Origin: an uncultured Actinomycetes bacterium
GTDB taxonomy: Bacteria; Actinomycetota; Actinomycetes; Nanopelagicales; Nanopelagicaceae
Direction: 5' to 3'
DNA length: 10,293 nucleotides
Assembly (NCBI GenBank): GCA_903897155.1
Contig: CAIUAO010000071.1
Location: forward strand, 1-10,293
Shown here: positions 1-5,430 of the stretch, in pieces
Position numbering within the stretch: position 1 is the first letter of the stretch
Layout: each line of letters opens with the position of its first letter
The notes under the pieces: generated by a model
Databases searched by the model: none
Told to the model about the DNA's origin: nothing
The model's input: only the letters and a program-made list of their open reading frames with translations
Made by a program: the position numbers and the translations under genes

Positions 1-2
1 AA

Positions 3-629
3 ATGGCTCGTTATACCGGAGCAGATTGCAAGCGCTGCCGTCGCGAAAAAGTAAAGCTCTTTCTTAAGGGCTCTAAGTGCGATGGTCCAAAGTGTCCTAT
101 TGAGTCACGTCCATATCCACCAGGACAACATGGTCGTGGTCGTTCCAAGGAATCTGAGTACCTACTGCAGATGCGTGAAAAGCAGAAGTGCGCACGTATG
201 TATGGCGTACTAGAAAAGCAATTCCGTGGATATTACGAAGAGGCTAACCGTCTTCAAGGTAAGACTGGTGAAAACCTTTTGGTCATTCTTGAAACTCGTC
301 TAGATAACGTTGTGTTCCGCGCTGGCTTTGCAAAGAGCCGCGATATGGCACGCCAACTTGTTCGTCACGGACATTTCTTGGTCAACGGTAAGAAGGTAAA
401 CATTCCTTCATTCCGCGTTACTCCAATGGATGTTATTGATGTTCTTCCTGGTTCCCTTGATACAACCCCGTTCATCGTCGCAAGCGCTGAGTTGGGTGAA
501 AAGGCAATTCCAGCATGGATGGAAGTTGTTGGATCAAAGATGCGCATCTTGGTTCACGCAGCTCCTACCCGCACCATCATCGACACACAGATTCAAGAGC
601 AACTCATTGTTGAGTTGTACAGCAAGTAA
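3..629 (+). CDS. rpsD: 30S ribosomal protein S4, zinc-binding form
   Basis: This encodes S4, a primary 16S rRNA-binding protein that nucleates assembly of the 30S body. The 208-residue length is normal for the family. The N-terminal part carries four cysteines, C9, C12, C26 and C31, in a CxxC...CxxxxC arrangement. This is the zinc-ribbon (C+) type. The conserved RPYPPGQHGRGR segment follows at about residues 36-47. An S4 RNA-binding domain starts near residue 97 (LETRLDNVVFR) and contains ARQLVRHGHFLVNGKKVNIPS. The ATG lies two bases from the window edge, so its ribosome-binding site is not visible. The start is supported by the standard MARYTG N-terminus. The gene sits 57 nt before rpoA, as expected for the end of an alpha-type ribosomal operon. 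In several bacteria S4 autoregulates this operon, but nothing in the window proves that here. Confidence 0.97.
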   Translation: MARYTGADCKRCRREKVKLFLKGSKCDGPKCPIESRPYPPGQHGRGRSKESEYLLQMREKQKCARMYGVLEKQFRGYYEEANRLQGKTGENLLVILETRLDNVVFRAGFAKSRDMARQLVRHGHFLVNGKKVNIPSFRVTPMDVIDVLPGSLDTTPFIVASAELGEKAIPAWMEVVGSKMRILVHAAPTRTIIDTQIQEQLIVELYSK

Positions 630-644
630 TTAGTTAACAAAAAA

Positions 645-666
645 GGAGATCAAATAGTGGATCTCC
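645..666 (+). promoter_or_regulatory. Hairpin in rpsD-rpoA leader covering a Shine-Dalgarno sequence
   Basis: A perfect 7-bp inverted repeat (GGAGATC at 645-651, GATCTCC at 660-666) has an 8-nt A-rich loop. The left arm contains a good Shine-Dalgarno core (AAAGGAGA). No T-run follows, so it does not look like a terminator. The CTCC of the right arm (663-666) could pair instead with GGAG at 676-679, which is the Shine-Dalgarno of rpoA. The two pairings exclude each other. The pairing potential is seen in the sequence; a regulatory role is inference. Confidence 0.45.
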
Positions 667-686
667 CCGACGTACGGAGGAAATAA
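657..686 (+). CDS. Possible 9-codon leader peptide before rpoA
   Basis: A GTG at 657 lies 8 nt after a GGAG Shine-Dalgarno core and opens a tiny frame reading MDLPDVRRK. Its TAA stop (684-686) directly abuts the GTG start of rpoA at 687. The Shine-Dalgarno of rpoA (CGGAGG, 675-680) lies inside the last codons of this frame. Ribosomes translating the mini-ORF would therefore pass over and unfold the rpoA start region, which is a typical layout for translational coupling. It is also in frame with rpoA, so it could be the remnant of an older upstream start cut off by the stop. No family is recognisable at this length. Translation is unproven. Confidence 0.3.
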   Translation: MDLPDVRRK

Positions 687-1700
687 GTGCTTATTGCACA
701 ACGCCCCATCCTCACTGAGGAAGTAGTATCAGAGTTTCGCTCGCGTTTCATTATTGAGCCGCTGGAGCCAGGCTTTGGCTACACCCTTGGTAATTCATTA
801 CGCCGTACCCTCTTGTCATCTATCCCTGGCGCAGCTGTGACCAGTGTTCGAGTCAATGGCGCGCTTCATGAATTCACAACCCTTGAAGGTGTGAAGGAAG
901 ATCTCACAGAGATCGTTCTGAACATCAAGAACTTGGTTCTTTCATCAGATAACGATGAGCCATCACTTCTCTACATTCGCAAGAATGGTGAGGGTGTTGT
1001 CACAGGCGCTGATATCGCAGCACCAGCAGGAATCGCTGTCCATAACCCAAATCTTCACATCGCTACTTTGAACTCAAAGGCAAACTTTGAAGTTGAACTC
1101 ACAGTTGAGCGTGGCCGTGGCTATGTCACTGCTGTTACCAACAAGGTTGCTGGCGGAGATATCGGACGTATTCCGGTTGACTCAATTTATTCACCAGTGC
1201 TTCGCGTGACCTATAAGGTCGAAGCAACTCGTGTTGAACAACGTACAGACTTTGACCGTTTGATCGTCGATGTTGAGACAAAGCAATCAATGAAGCCAGG
1301 AGATGCCATGGCATCTGCCGGTAAGACATTGGTTGAACTCTTTGGTCTTGCTCGCGAATTGAATGTCAACGCTGAAGGTATTGAGATGGGGCCGTCAGTT
1401 CATGACGCAGCCCTAGCAGCAGATCTTGCTCTTCCCATCGAAGATCTTGATCTCACAGTACGTTCATACAACTGCCTCAAGCGCGAAGGTATTCATACCG
1501 TCGGTGAGCTAGTTGGTCGTTCAGAAGCAGACCTACTTGATATTCGTAACTTCGGTTCGAAGTCAATTGATGAAGTGAAAGCAAAGCTTCAAACAATGGG
1601 AATGCAATTGAAGGACAGCCCAATCGGATTTGATCCAACAAAACATCACAACTACGGAGCTGACGTTGACGAAGACCTCGTTGACTCAGAGCAGGCCTAG
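687..1700 (+). CDS. rpoA: DNA-directed RNA polymerase subunit alpha
   Basis: Alpha forms the dimeric scaffold on which beta and beta' of RNA polymerase assemble. Its C-terminal domain contacts UP-element DNA and activators. The 337-residue product has the N-terminal assembly domain at about residues 10-230, including FGYTLGNSLRRTLLSSIPG (30-48) and the VDVETKQS segment (194-201). A helix-hairpin-helix C-terminal domain lies at about 250-315. The DNA-contact motif VRSYNCLK is present (R259, N262, K265 by analogy with E. coli R265, N268, K271), followed by RNFGSKSIDEV. The tail is acidic. The GTG start gives the usual actinobacterial N-terminus MLIAQRP and is preceded by a strong GGAGG at 676-680. 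The stop codon TAG overlaps the Shine-Dalgarno of rplQ. Confidence 0.98.
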   Translation: MLIAQRPILTEEVVSEFRSRFIIEPLEPGFGYTLGNSLRRTLLSSIPGAAVTSVRVNGALHEFTTLEGVKEDLTEIVLNIKNLVLSSDNDEPSLLYIRKNGEGVVTGADIAAPAGIAVHNPNLHIATLNSKANFEVELTVERGRGYVTAVTNKVAGGDIGRIPVDSIYSPVLRVTYKVEATRVEQRTDFDRLIVDVETKQSMKPGDAMASAGKTLVELFGLARELNVNAEGIEMGPSVHDAALAADLALPIEDLDLTVRSYNCLKREGIHTVGELVGRSEADLLDIRNFGSKSIDEVKAKLQTMGMQLKDSPIGFDPTKHHNYGADVDEDLVDSEQA

Positions 1701-1709
1701 GAGCTAAAA

Positions 1710-2066
1710 ATGCCAACACCAAGTAGAGGACCACGCCTTGGAAGCGGTCCAGCACACGAAAGATTGTTGCTAGGCACTTTAGCTGAACAACTCTTTGAAC
1801 ACGGCAAGATCAAGACCACTGAGGCAAAGGCCAAGCGCCTTCGTCCATTGGCTGAAAAGTTGATCACTGCTGCCAAAGAGGGAGATCTTCCTGCACGTCG
1901 TCGGGTAATGCAGACCATTCAAAATAAGAGCGTTGTTCATACACTCTTTACAGAGATTGGTCCACGCTTTGCTACACGTAACGGTGGATACACACGTATT
2001 ACAAAGGTTGCTCCACGTAACGGTGATAACGCGCCAATGGCTGTTATCGAACTTGTTGCTGACTAA
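1710..2066 (+). CDS. rplQ: 50S ribosomal protein L17
   Basis: L17 is a 23S rRNA-binding protein near the exit region of the large subunit. The 118-residue product matches the short bacterial L17 core without the long C-terminal extension many actinobacteria carry. Recognisable segments are MPTPSRGPRLGSGPAHERLLLGTLAEQLFEHGKI at the N-terminus, the basic TTEAKAKRLRPLAEKLITAAK helix, and GGYTRITKVAPRNGDNAPMAVIELV at the end. The start is fixed by an AGGAG Shine-Dalgarno (1699-1703) that overlaps the rpoA stop codon, so the two genes are probably translationally coupled. It is the last gene before a strong intrinsic terminator and so appears to close the ribosomal operon. Confidence 0.97.
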   Translation: MPTPSRGPRLGSGPAHERLLLGTLAEQLFEHGKIKTTEAKAKRLRPLAEKLITAAKEGDLPARRRVMQTIQNKSVVHTLFTEIGPRFATRNGGYTRITKVAPRNGDNAPMAVIELVAD

Positions 2067-2083
2067 TCACCATAAGTAATTTC

Positions 2084-2947
2084 ATGATTGAACCCGCTCT
2101 CAACCCTGAGAGCGGGTTTTCTCGTTTCAAAGTGCTTGTCGCATACGACGGAAGTAAATATTTTGGCTGGGGAAAGCAACCAGATCAGGTAACACTTCAG
2201 GGGACTATTGAAGAGGCAATTACACGTTTTATTCGCACCCCTGCGCAGACTGTGGTTGCCGGGCGCACTGATGCTGGGGTTCATGCAACTGGCCAGGTAT
2301 TTCATGTGGATGTCCCGCAAGAATTTGCCCAGGATCCTGAGCACTTCACGTATCGCATCAATCAAATCCTGCCTGATGAGATACGTATTATTTCTACGCA
2401 TAAAGCAGCTGTGAACTTTGATGCAAGATATTCAGCAATCTCTCGACGCTACCGATACAAGATCCTTGATAACAATCAGCTTTTGATGCCGCTACAAAGA
2501 TATGACGTTGCATCGTGGTTTAGACCTTTAGATATAGATCTGATGAACCAGGCATCAAATGCGATGCTGGGCAAACATGACTTTGTCACCTTCTGCCGTT
2601 ACCGCGAAGGAGCAACATCTATTCGCACACTTCTTGAATTCACATGGCACCGAAATCAAGAGGGGATCGTAGTCTGCGATATTGCAGCCGATGGTTTTGG
2701 CTGGAATATGGTGCGCAATCTTGTCGGAGCAGCTGTATGTGTAGGTGAAGGACGTTTCCCTCAGGAATGGATGTCAGAAATTCTTGTCGGCAGAGAAAGA
2801 GTTGCTGATTCCTATGTTTTTCCGGCGCAAGGACTCACATTGACCCGGGTGGACTATCCAGCCGATGATCAATTACTTGATCGACTTCTGGCCTACCAAG
2901 AAGGGCTAAAAAATCAGGCTGAATCTGTCGTAAGTGGGCTGGAATAA
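2084..2947 (+). CDS. truA: tRNA pseudouridine(38-40) synthase; true start possibly GTG 2132
   Basis: TruA converts uridines 38-40 in the anticodon stem-loop of many tRNAs to pseudouridine. The catalytic motif GRTDAGVHATGQ is at residues 60-71, with the nucleophilic aspartate at D63. Other family segments are YDGSKYFGW, RRYRYKIL, a KHDFVTFCRYREGATSIRTL block and the C-terminal WNMVRNLVGAAVCVGEG. The usual GWQ or GWA after the first block reads GWG here. The longest frame (287 residues) begins at ATG 2084, which lacks a clear Shine-Dalgarno, and its first 16 codons run through the rplQ terminator. An in-frame GTG at 2132 gives MLVAYDGSKYFGW, the typical N-terminus, and a 271-residue protein. 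It also lacks a strong Shine-Dalgarno, so the start is unsettled. Expression may rely on terminator read-through, or on a promoter I cannot see. Synteny after rplQ is usual. Confidence 0.95.
   Translation: MIEPALNPESGFSRFKVLVAYDGSKYFGWGKQPDQVTLQGTIEEAITRFIRTPAQTVVAGRTDAGVHATGQVFHVDVPQEFAQDPEHFTYRINQILPDEIRIISTHKAAVNFDARYSAISRRYRYKILDNNQLLMPLQRYDVASWFRPLDIDLMNQASNAMLGKHDFVTFCRYREGATSIRTLLEFTWHRNQEGIVVCDIAADGFGWNMVRNLVGAAVCVGEGRFPQEWMSEILVGRERVADSYVFPAQGLTLTRVDYPADDQLLDRLLAYQEGLKNQAESVVSGLE
2091..2130 (+). terminator. Intrinsic terminator after rplQ, inside the truA reading frame
   Basis: A perfect 12-bp stem (AACCCGCTCTCA at 2091-2102, TGAGAGCGGGTT at 2107-2118) has a 4-nt ACCC loop. A T-rich tract, TTTTCTCGTTT, runs from 2117 to 2127. 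This is a classical Rho-independent terminator 25 nt after the rplQ stop. It lies downstream of the ATG at 2084 that gives the longest truA frame, so that start would encode part of truA in the terminator stem. Confidence 0.88.
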
Positions 2948-2954
2948 GGCTTTT

Positions 2955-2983
2955 TTGACCCTAGTGGGCCTAGCGGGTAATCT
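2955..2983 (+). promoter_or_regulatory. Likely sigma-70-type promoter for rplM-rpsI
   Basis: TTGACC at 2955-2960 is followed, after exactly 17 bp, by TAATCT at 2978-2983. This gives a near-consensus -35 and a TAnnnT-type -10. It starts 8 nt after the truA stop and lies upstream of rplM, so transcription would start at about 2990. It is the clearest promoter candidate in the window and agrees with the preceding operon ending at the terminator after rplQ. Confidence 0.65.
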
Positions 2984-2989
2984 AGCCCT

Positions 2990-3083
2990 CTGCCGAAAAG
3001 CTGATTTCAGCCCAAGGCGAAGTGAGTAGCAAGTGCTATTTCATAAAAATAAGTAATAAGAAGACTAGGAAGAGAGAGACCTC
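2990..3083 (+). promoter_or_regulatory. rplM 5' leader with small hairpins
   Basis: The predicted transcript has an untranslated leader of about 94 nt, long for this compact genome. It can form a short hairpin (GCTG 3000-3003 with CAGC 3008-3011, loop ATTT). A second, longer one pairs TGAGTAGC 3023-3030 with GCTATTTCA 3035-3043, with an AAGT loop and a small bulge. A purine-rich stretch with AGGAAG (3067-3072) follows and probably serves as Shine-Dalgarno for the GTG at 3084, with an 11-nt spacer that is slightly long. L13 leaders that bind their own protein are known in other bacteria. I cannot assign this one to a known leader family from sequence alone. Confidence 0.35.
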
Positions 3084-3539
3084 GTGCGCACATTTTCACC
3101 GAAGGCAAGTGACGTCACACGCAAGTGGCATGTCATTGATGCTGAAGGAGTTGTCCTTGGTCGCCTTGCTAGCCATGCTGCTGCTCTTTTGCGCGGTAAG
3201 CATAAGACAACATTTGCACCACATATCGATATGGGTGATTTCGTCGTTGTGATCAATGCTGAAAAAGTTGTATTGACAGGACAGAAGACCGATAAGAAGT
3301 TCGCTCACCACCACTCAGGTTATCCAGGTGGAATGACGTCGATCGTTTATGCAGATTTGATTAACCAAGATCCAGTTCGCGTAATCATGAAGGCTGTTCT
3401 AGGAATGATTCCTAAGAACAAACTTGGACGCGCTGTTGGAACAAAGCTAAAAGTTTACGCAGGATCAGAACACCCACATGCTGCGCAAAACCCAACACCA
3501 TATGTTTTCAGCCAAGTTTCTCAAATTGTGAAGAAGTAA
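3084..3539 (+). CDS. rplM: 50S ribosomal protein L13
   Basis: L13 is an early-assembly 23S rRNA-binding protein of the large subunit. The 151-residue product covers the full domain. It begins RTFSPKASDVTRKWHVIDAEGVVLGRLAS and includes the basic LLRGKHKTTFAPHID segment. The family signature lies around residues 105-139: VLGMIPKNKLGRAVGTKLKVY, then AGSEHPHAAQNP. The start is GTG, which gives the usual actinobacterial (M)RTFSPK N-terminus. It has its own promoter and leader and is followed 10 nt later by rpsI, forming the widely conserved L13-S9 operon. Confidence 0.98.
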   Translation: MRTFSPKASDVTRKWHVIDAEGVVLGRLASHAAALLRGKHKTTFAPHIDMGDFVVVINAEKVVLTGQKTDKKFAHHHSGYPGGMTSIVYADLINQDPVRVIMKAVLGMIPKNKLGRAVGTKLKVYAGSEHPHAAQNPTPYVFSQVSQIVKK

Positions 3540-3549
3540 GGGACCGGAT

Positions 3550-4032
3550 ATGTCAGATTTCGATACAGCAGTAGAGACAGAAGAAGAGCTCACTTCTTAC
3601 TCATCTTCAACACCCGCTGCAGCAACTAACCGTCCTGCAATCAAGGCACCAGGTGGTGGCACAGGCCGCCGCAAGGAAGCAGTTGCACGCGTTCGCTTAA
3701 CACCAGGAACAGGTAAGTGGATCGTAAATGGCAAGGCTCTTGATGTTTATTTCCCAAACAAAGTTCACCAACAACTAGTTTCAGAACCATTCCTTACTGT
3801 TGGCGCTGAGAATCAATACGATGTCATTGCTCGTATTAATGGTGGCGGAACATCTGGCCAAGCTGGCGCACTGCGTCTTGGCGTTTCACGTGCACTCAAT
3901 GAAATTGATCGTGATGCAAACCGTCCTGCACTCAAGAAGGCAGGCTTCCTCAAGCGTGACCCTCGTGTCATTGAGCGTAAGAAGTACGGTCTGAAGAAGG
4001 CCCGTAAGCGCTCGCAATACAGCAAGCGTTAA
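3550..4032 (+). CDS. rpsI: 30S ribosomal protein S9
   Basis: S9 sits in the head of the small subunit, and its C-terminal tail reaches the P-site tRNA. The 160-residue product has an acidic, Ser/Thr/Ala-rich, probably disordered N-terminal extension of about 38 residues, common in actinobacterial S9. The core starts at GTGRRKEAVARVRL. The signature GGGTSGQAGALRLGVSRAL lies at about residues 98-116. The very basic tail ends in SQYSKR, the conserved terminal SKR. A Shine-Dalgarno-like AAGGGA (3538-3543) precedes the ATG by 6 nt and overlaps the rplM stop, so the two genes are cotranscribed and probably coupled. Confidence 0.98.
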   Translation: MSDFDTAVETEEELTSYSSSTPAAATNRPAIKAPGGGTGRRKEAVARVRLTPGTGKWIVNGKALDVYFPNKVHQQLVSEPFLTVGAENQYDVIARINGGGTSGQAGALRLGVSRALNEIDRDANRPALKKAGFLKRDPRVIERKKYGLKKARKRSQYSKR

Positions 4033-4065
4033 TTCTAATCTCTATAGCGATTGCCTAATTAGATG
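4033..4065 (+). other. rpsI-glmM gap without Shine-Dalgarno; inverted repeat at start codon
   Basis: The AT-rich gap carries TCTAAT (4034-4039) and its complement ATTAGA (4058-4063), with the right copy touching the glmM ATG. An 8-bp palindrome CTAATTAG occupies 4055-4062. A TATAGC at 4043-4048 resembles a -10 element, but I found no matching -35. No purine-rich Shine-Dalgarno is present. The repeat is short and could be chance. Confidence 0.25.
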
Positions 4066-5403
4066 GCACTCTTTGGCACCGATGGTGTTCGAGGTCTTGC
4101 CAATCGCGATCTCACTGCAGAACTTGCCGTTGATTTATCTATTGCCGCTGCCCACATTCTTGGTGAATTAGGCGCGTTTAAAGGTCACAGACCAAAAGCA
4201 ATTGTTGGTCAAGATTCACGTGCATCTGGTGAGTTTTTAGAAGCAGCAGTTGTTGCAGGTTTAGCAAGCGCCGGAGTTGATGTGTATCGCGTAGGCGTTT
4301 TACCAACACCAGCAATCGCATATCTCACCGCTGATATGGGCGCCGATCTTGGCGTCATGATTAGCGCTTCACATAACCCAATGCCAGATAACGGAATTAA
4401 GTTCTTCGCTAAAGGCGGAGGCAAACTCGATGACGCGTTAGAAGCAGCGATCGAAAAGCGCATGGGGGAGATGTGGCAGCGCCCAACAGGTAAAGATGTC
4501 GGCCGAGTGATTAGTGATGATTCTGCCGCTGAGCGTTATTTGTTCCACCTTCTCAACACCTTAAGTATTAATTTATCTGGTCTAAAAATTGTTGTGGATT
4601 GCGCTAATGGCGCGTCATCGCGAGTTGGTCCAAAGGCCTATACGCGCGCAGGCGCCGAAGTAATTGCTATTTCTCATGAGCCCAACGGCTGGAATATTAA
4701 TGAGAACTGCGGTTCAACATATTTAGAGAATCTCAAAGCAAAGGTCAAGGAAGTTCATGCCGATCTTGGTATTGCCCATGATGGCGATGCCGATCGTTGC
4801 TTAGCAGTTGATGCCGATGGCAATGAAATTGATGGAGATTTCATCATGGCAATCCTTGCTGCAGACTGGCAGTCACGAGGACTACTCAAGAATGAAACCG
4901 TTGTTGGAACAGTGATGAGCAATCTTGGTTTCATGAAGGCGATGGATGAGCTCAACATTAATGTTGAAACTGCTGCAGTGGGCGACCGTTATGTATTAGA
5001 AAAAATGCTTGCCAATGACCACTCACTTGGCGGTGAACAATCAGGCCATATCATCATGCGCCATTATGCAAACACAGGTGATGGAATTTTAACTGCGTTG
5101 CATCTGATGCAAGCAGTGAAATCAAGTGGTAAATCATTGAAAGATTTATCCAATGTTATGAAGCGTTTCCCACAAGTATTGATTAATGTGAAAGATGTTA
5201 AGAAAGAGAAATTGAATAGCTCAATAAAGATCACTGAGCACATCACCCGCAAGGAAAGTGAACTTGGCGCCTCTGGTCGTATTTTGGTTCGTCCTTCAGG
5301 CACAGAAGCATTAGTCCGCGTGATGGTTGAAGCCCAAAGCACAGAGGTTGCCCAAAAATTAGCCGAGGAAATAGCAGCACTAGTAAGATCAGAACTGTCT
5401 TAA
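4063..5403 (+). CDS. glmM: Phosphoglucosamine mutase
   Basis: GlmM interconverts glucosamine-6-phosphate and glucosamine-1-phosphate, the step between GlmS and UDP-GlcNAc synthesis. The 446-residue length is typical. All four domains of the alpha-D-phosphohexomutase fold can be followed. FGTDGVRG (4-11) opens domain 1. The phosphoserine loop ISASHNP (100-106) has the catalytic serine at S103. The metal-binding loop DGDADR (240-245) supplies D240, D242 and D244. The sugar-recognition motif GGEQSGH is at 323-329 and the phosphate-binding loop RPSGTE at 410-415. The start gives MALFGTDGVRG, as expected. The 30-nt gap after rpsI has no clear Shine-Dalgarno, unlike most genes here. It is followed 27 nt later by glmS, the enzyme of the preceding step. 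Confidence 0.97.
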   Translation: MALFGTDGVRGLANRDLTAELAVDLSIAAAHILGELGAFKGHRPKAIVGQDSRASGEFLEAAVVAGLASAGVDVYRVGVLPTPAIAYLTADMGADLGVMISASHNPMPDNGIKFFAKGGGKLDDALEAAIEKRMGEMWQRPTGKDVGRVISDDSAAERYLFHLLNTLSINLSGLKIVVDCANGASSRVGPKAYTRAGAEVIAISHEPNGWNINENCGSTYLENLKAKVKEVHADLGIAHDGDADRCLAVDADGNEIDGDFIMAILAADWQSRGLLKNETVVGTVMSNLGFMKAMDELNINVETAAVGDRYVLEKMLANDHSLGGEQSGHIIMRHYANTGDGILTALHLMQAVKSSGKSLKDLSNVMKRFPQVLINVKDVKKEKLNSSIKITEHITRKESELGASGRILVRPSGTEALVRVMVEAQSTEVAQKLAEEIAALVRSELS

Positions 5404-5414
5404 GCGAATAAGTT

Positions 5415-5422
5415 AAAAGGAG
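5415..5422 (+). promoter_or_regulatory. Strong ribosome-binding site of glmS
   Basis: AAAAGGAG ends 8 nt before the glmS ATG. It fixes the start so that cysteine follows the initiator methionine directly, as the glutaminase mechanism requires. No glmS-ribozyme-like structure could fit in the 27-nt gap after glmM. Confidence 0.8.
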
Positions 5423-5430
5423 CCTGACGC

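Noticed and set aside
645..666. Hairpin after rpsD considered as an intrinsic terminator
   Set aside because: The stem is good but is followed by CCCGACG, not a T-run. Terminating here would also cut rpoA from its operon.
2063..2401. Minus-strand 112-codon open frame opposite truA
   Set aside because: It lies wholly opposite a well-supported gene, has no recognisable family features, and reads as a shadow of truA codon structure.
3022..3252. Plus-strand 76-codon frame starting in the rplM leader
   Set aside because: It runs into rplM in another frame, has no ribosome-binding site, and its translation is unlike any protein I recognise. L13 fully explains the region.
5404..5430. glmS ribozyme or amino-sugar riboswitch before glmS
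   Set aside because: The gap is only 27 nt and is mostly Shine-Dalgarno. The ribozyme core is far longer and would have to overlap glmM.
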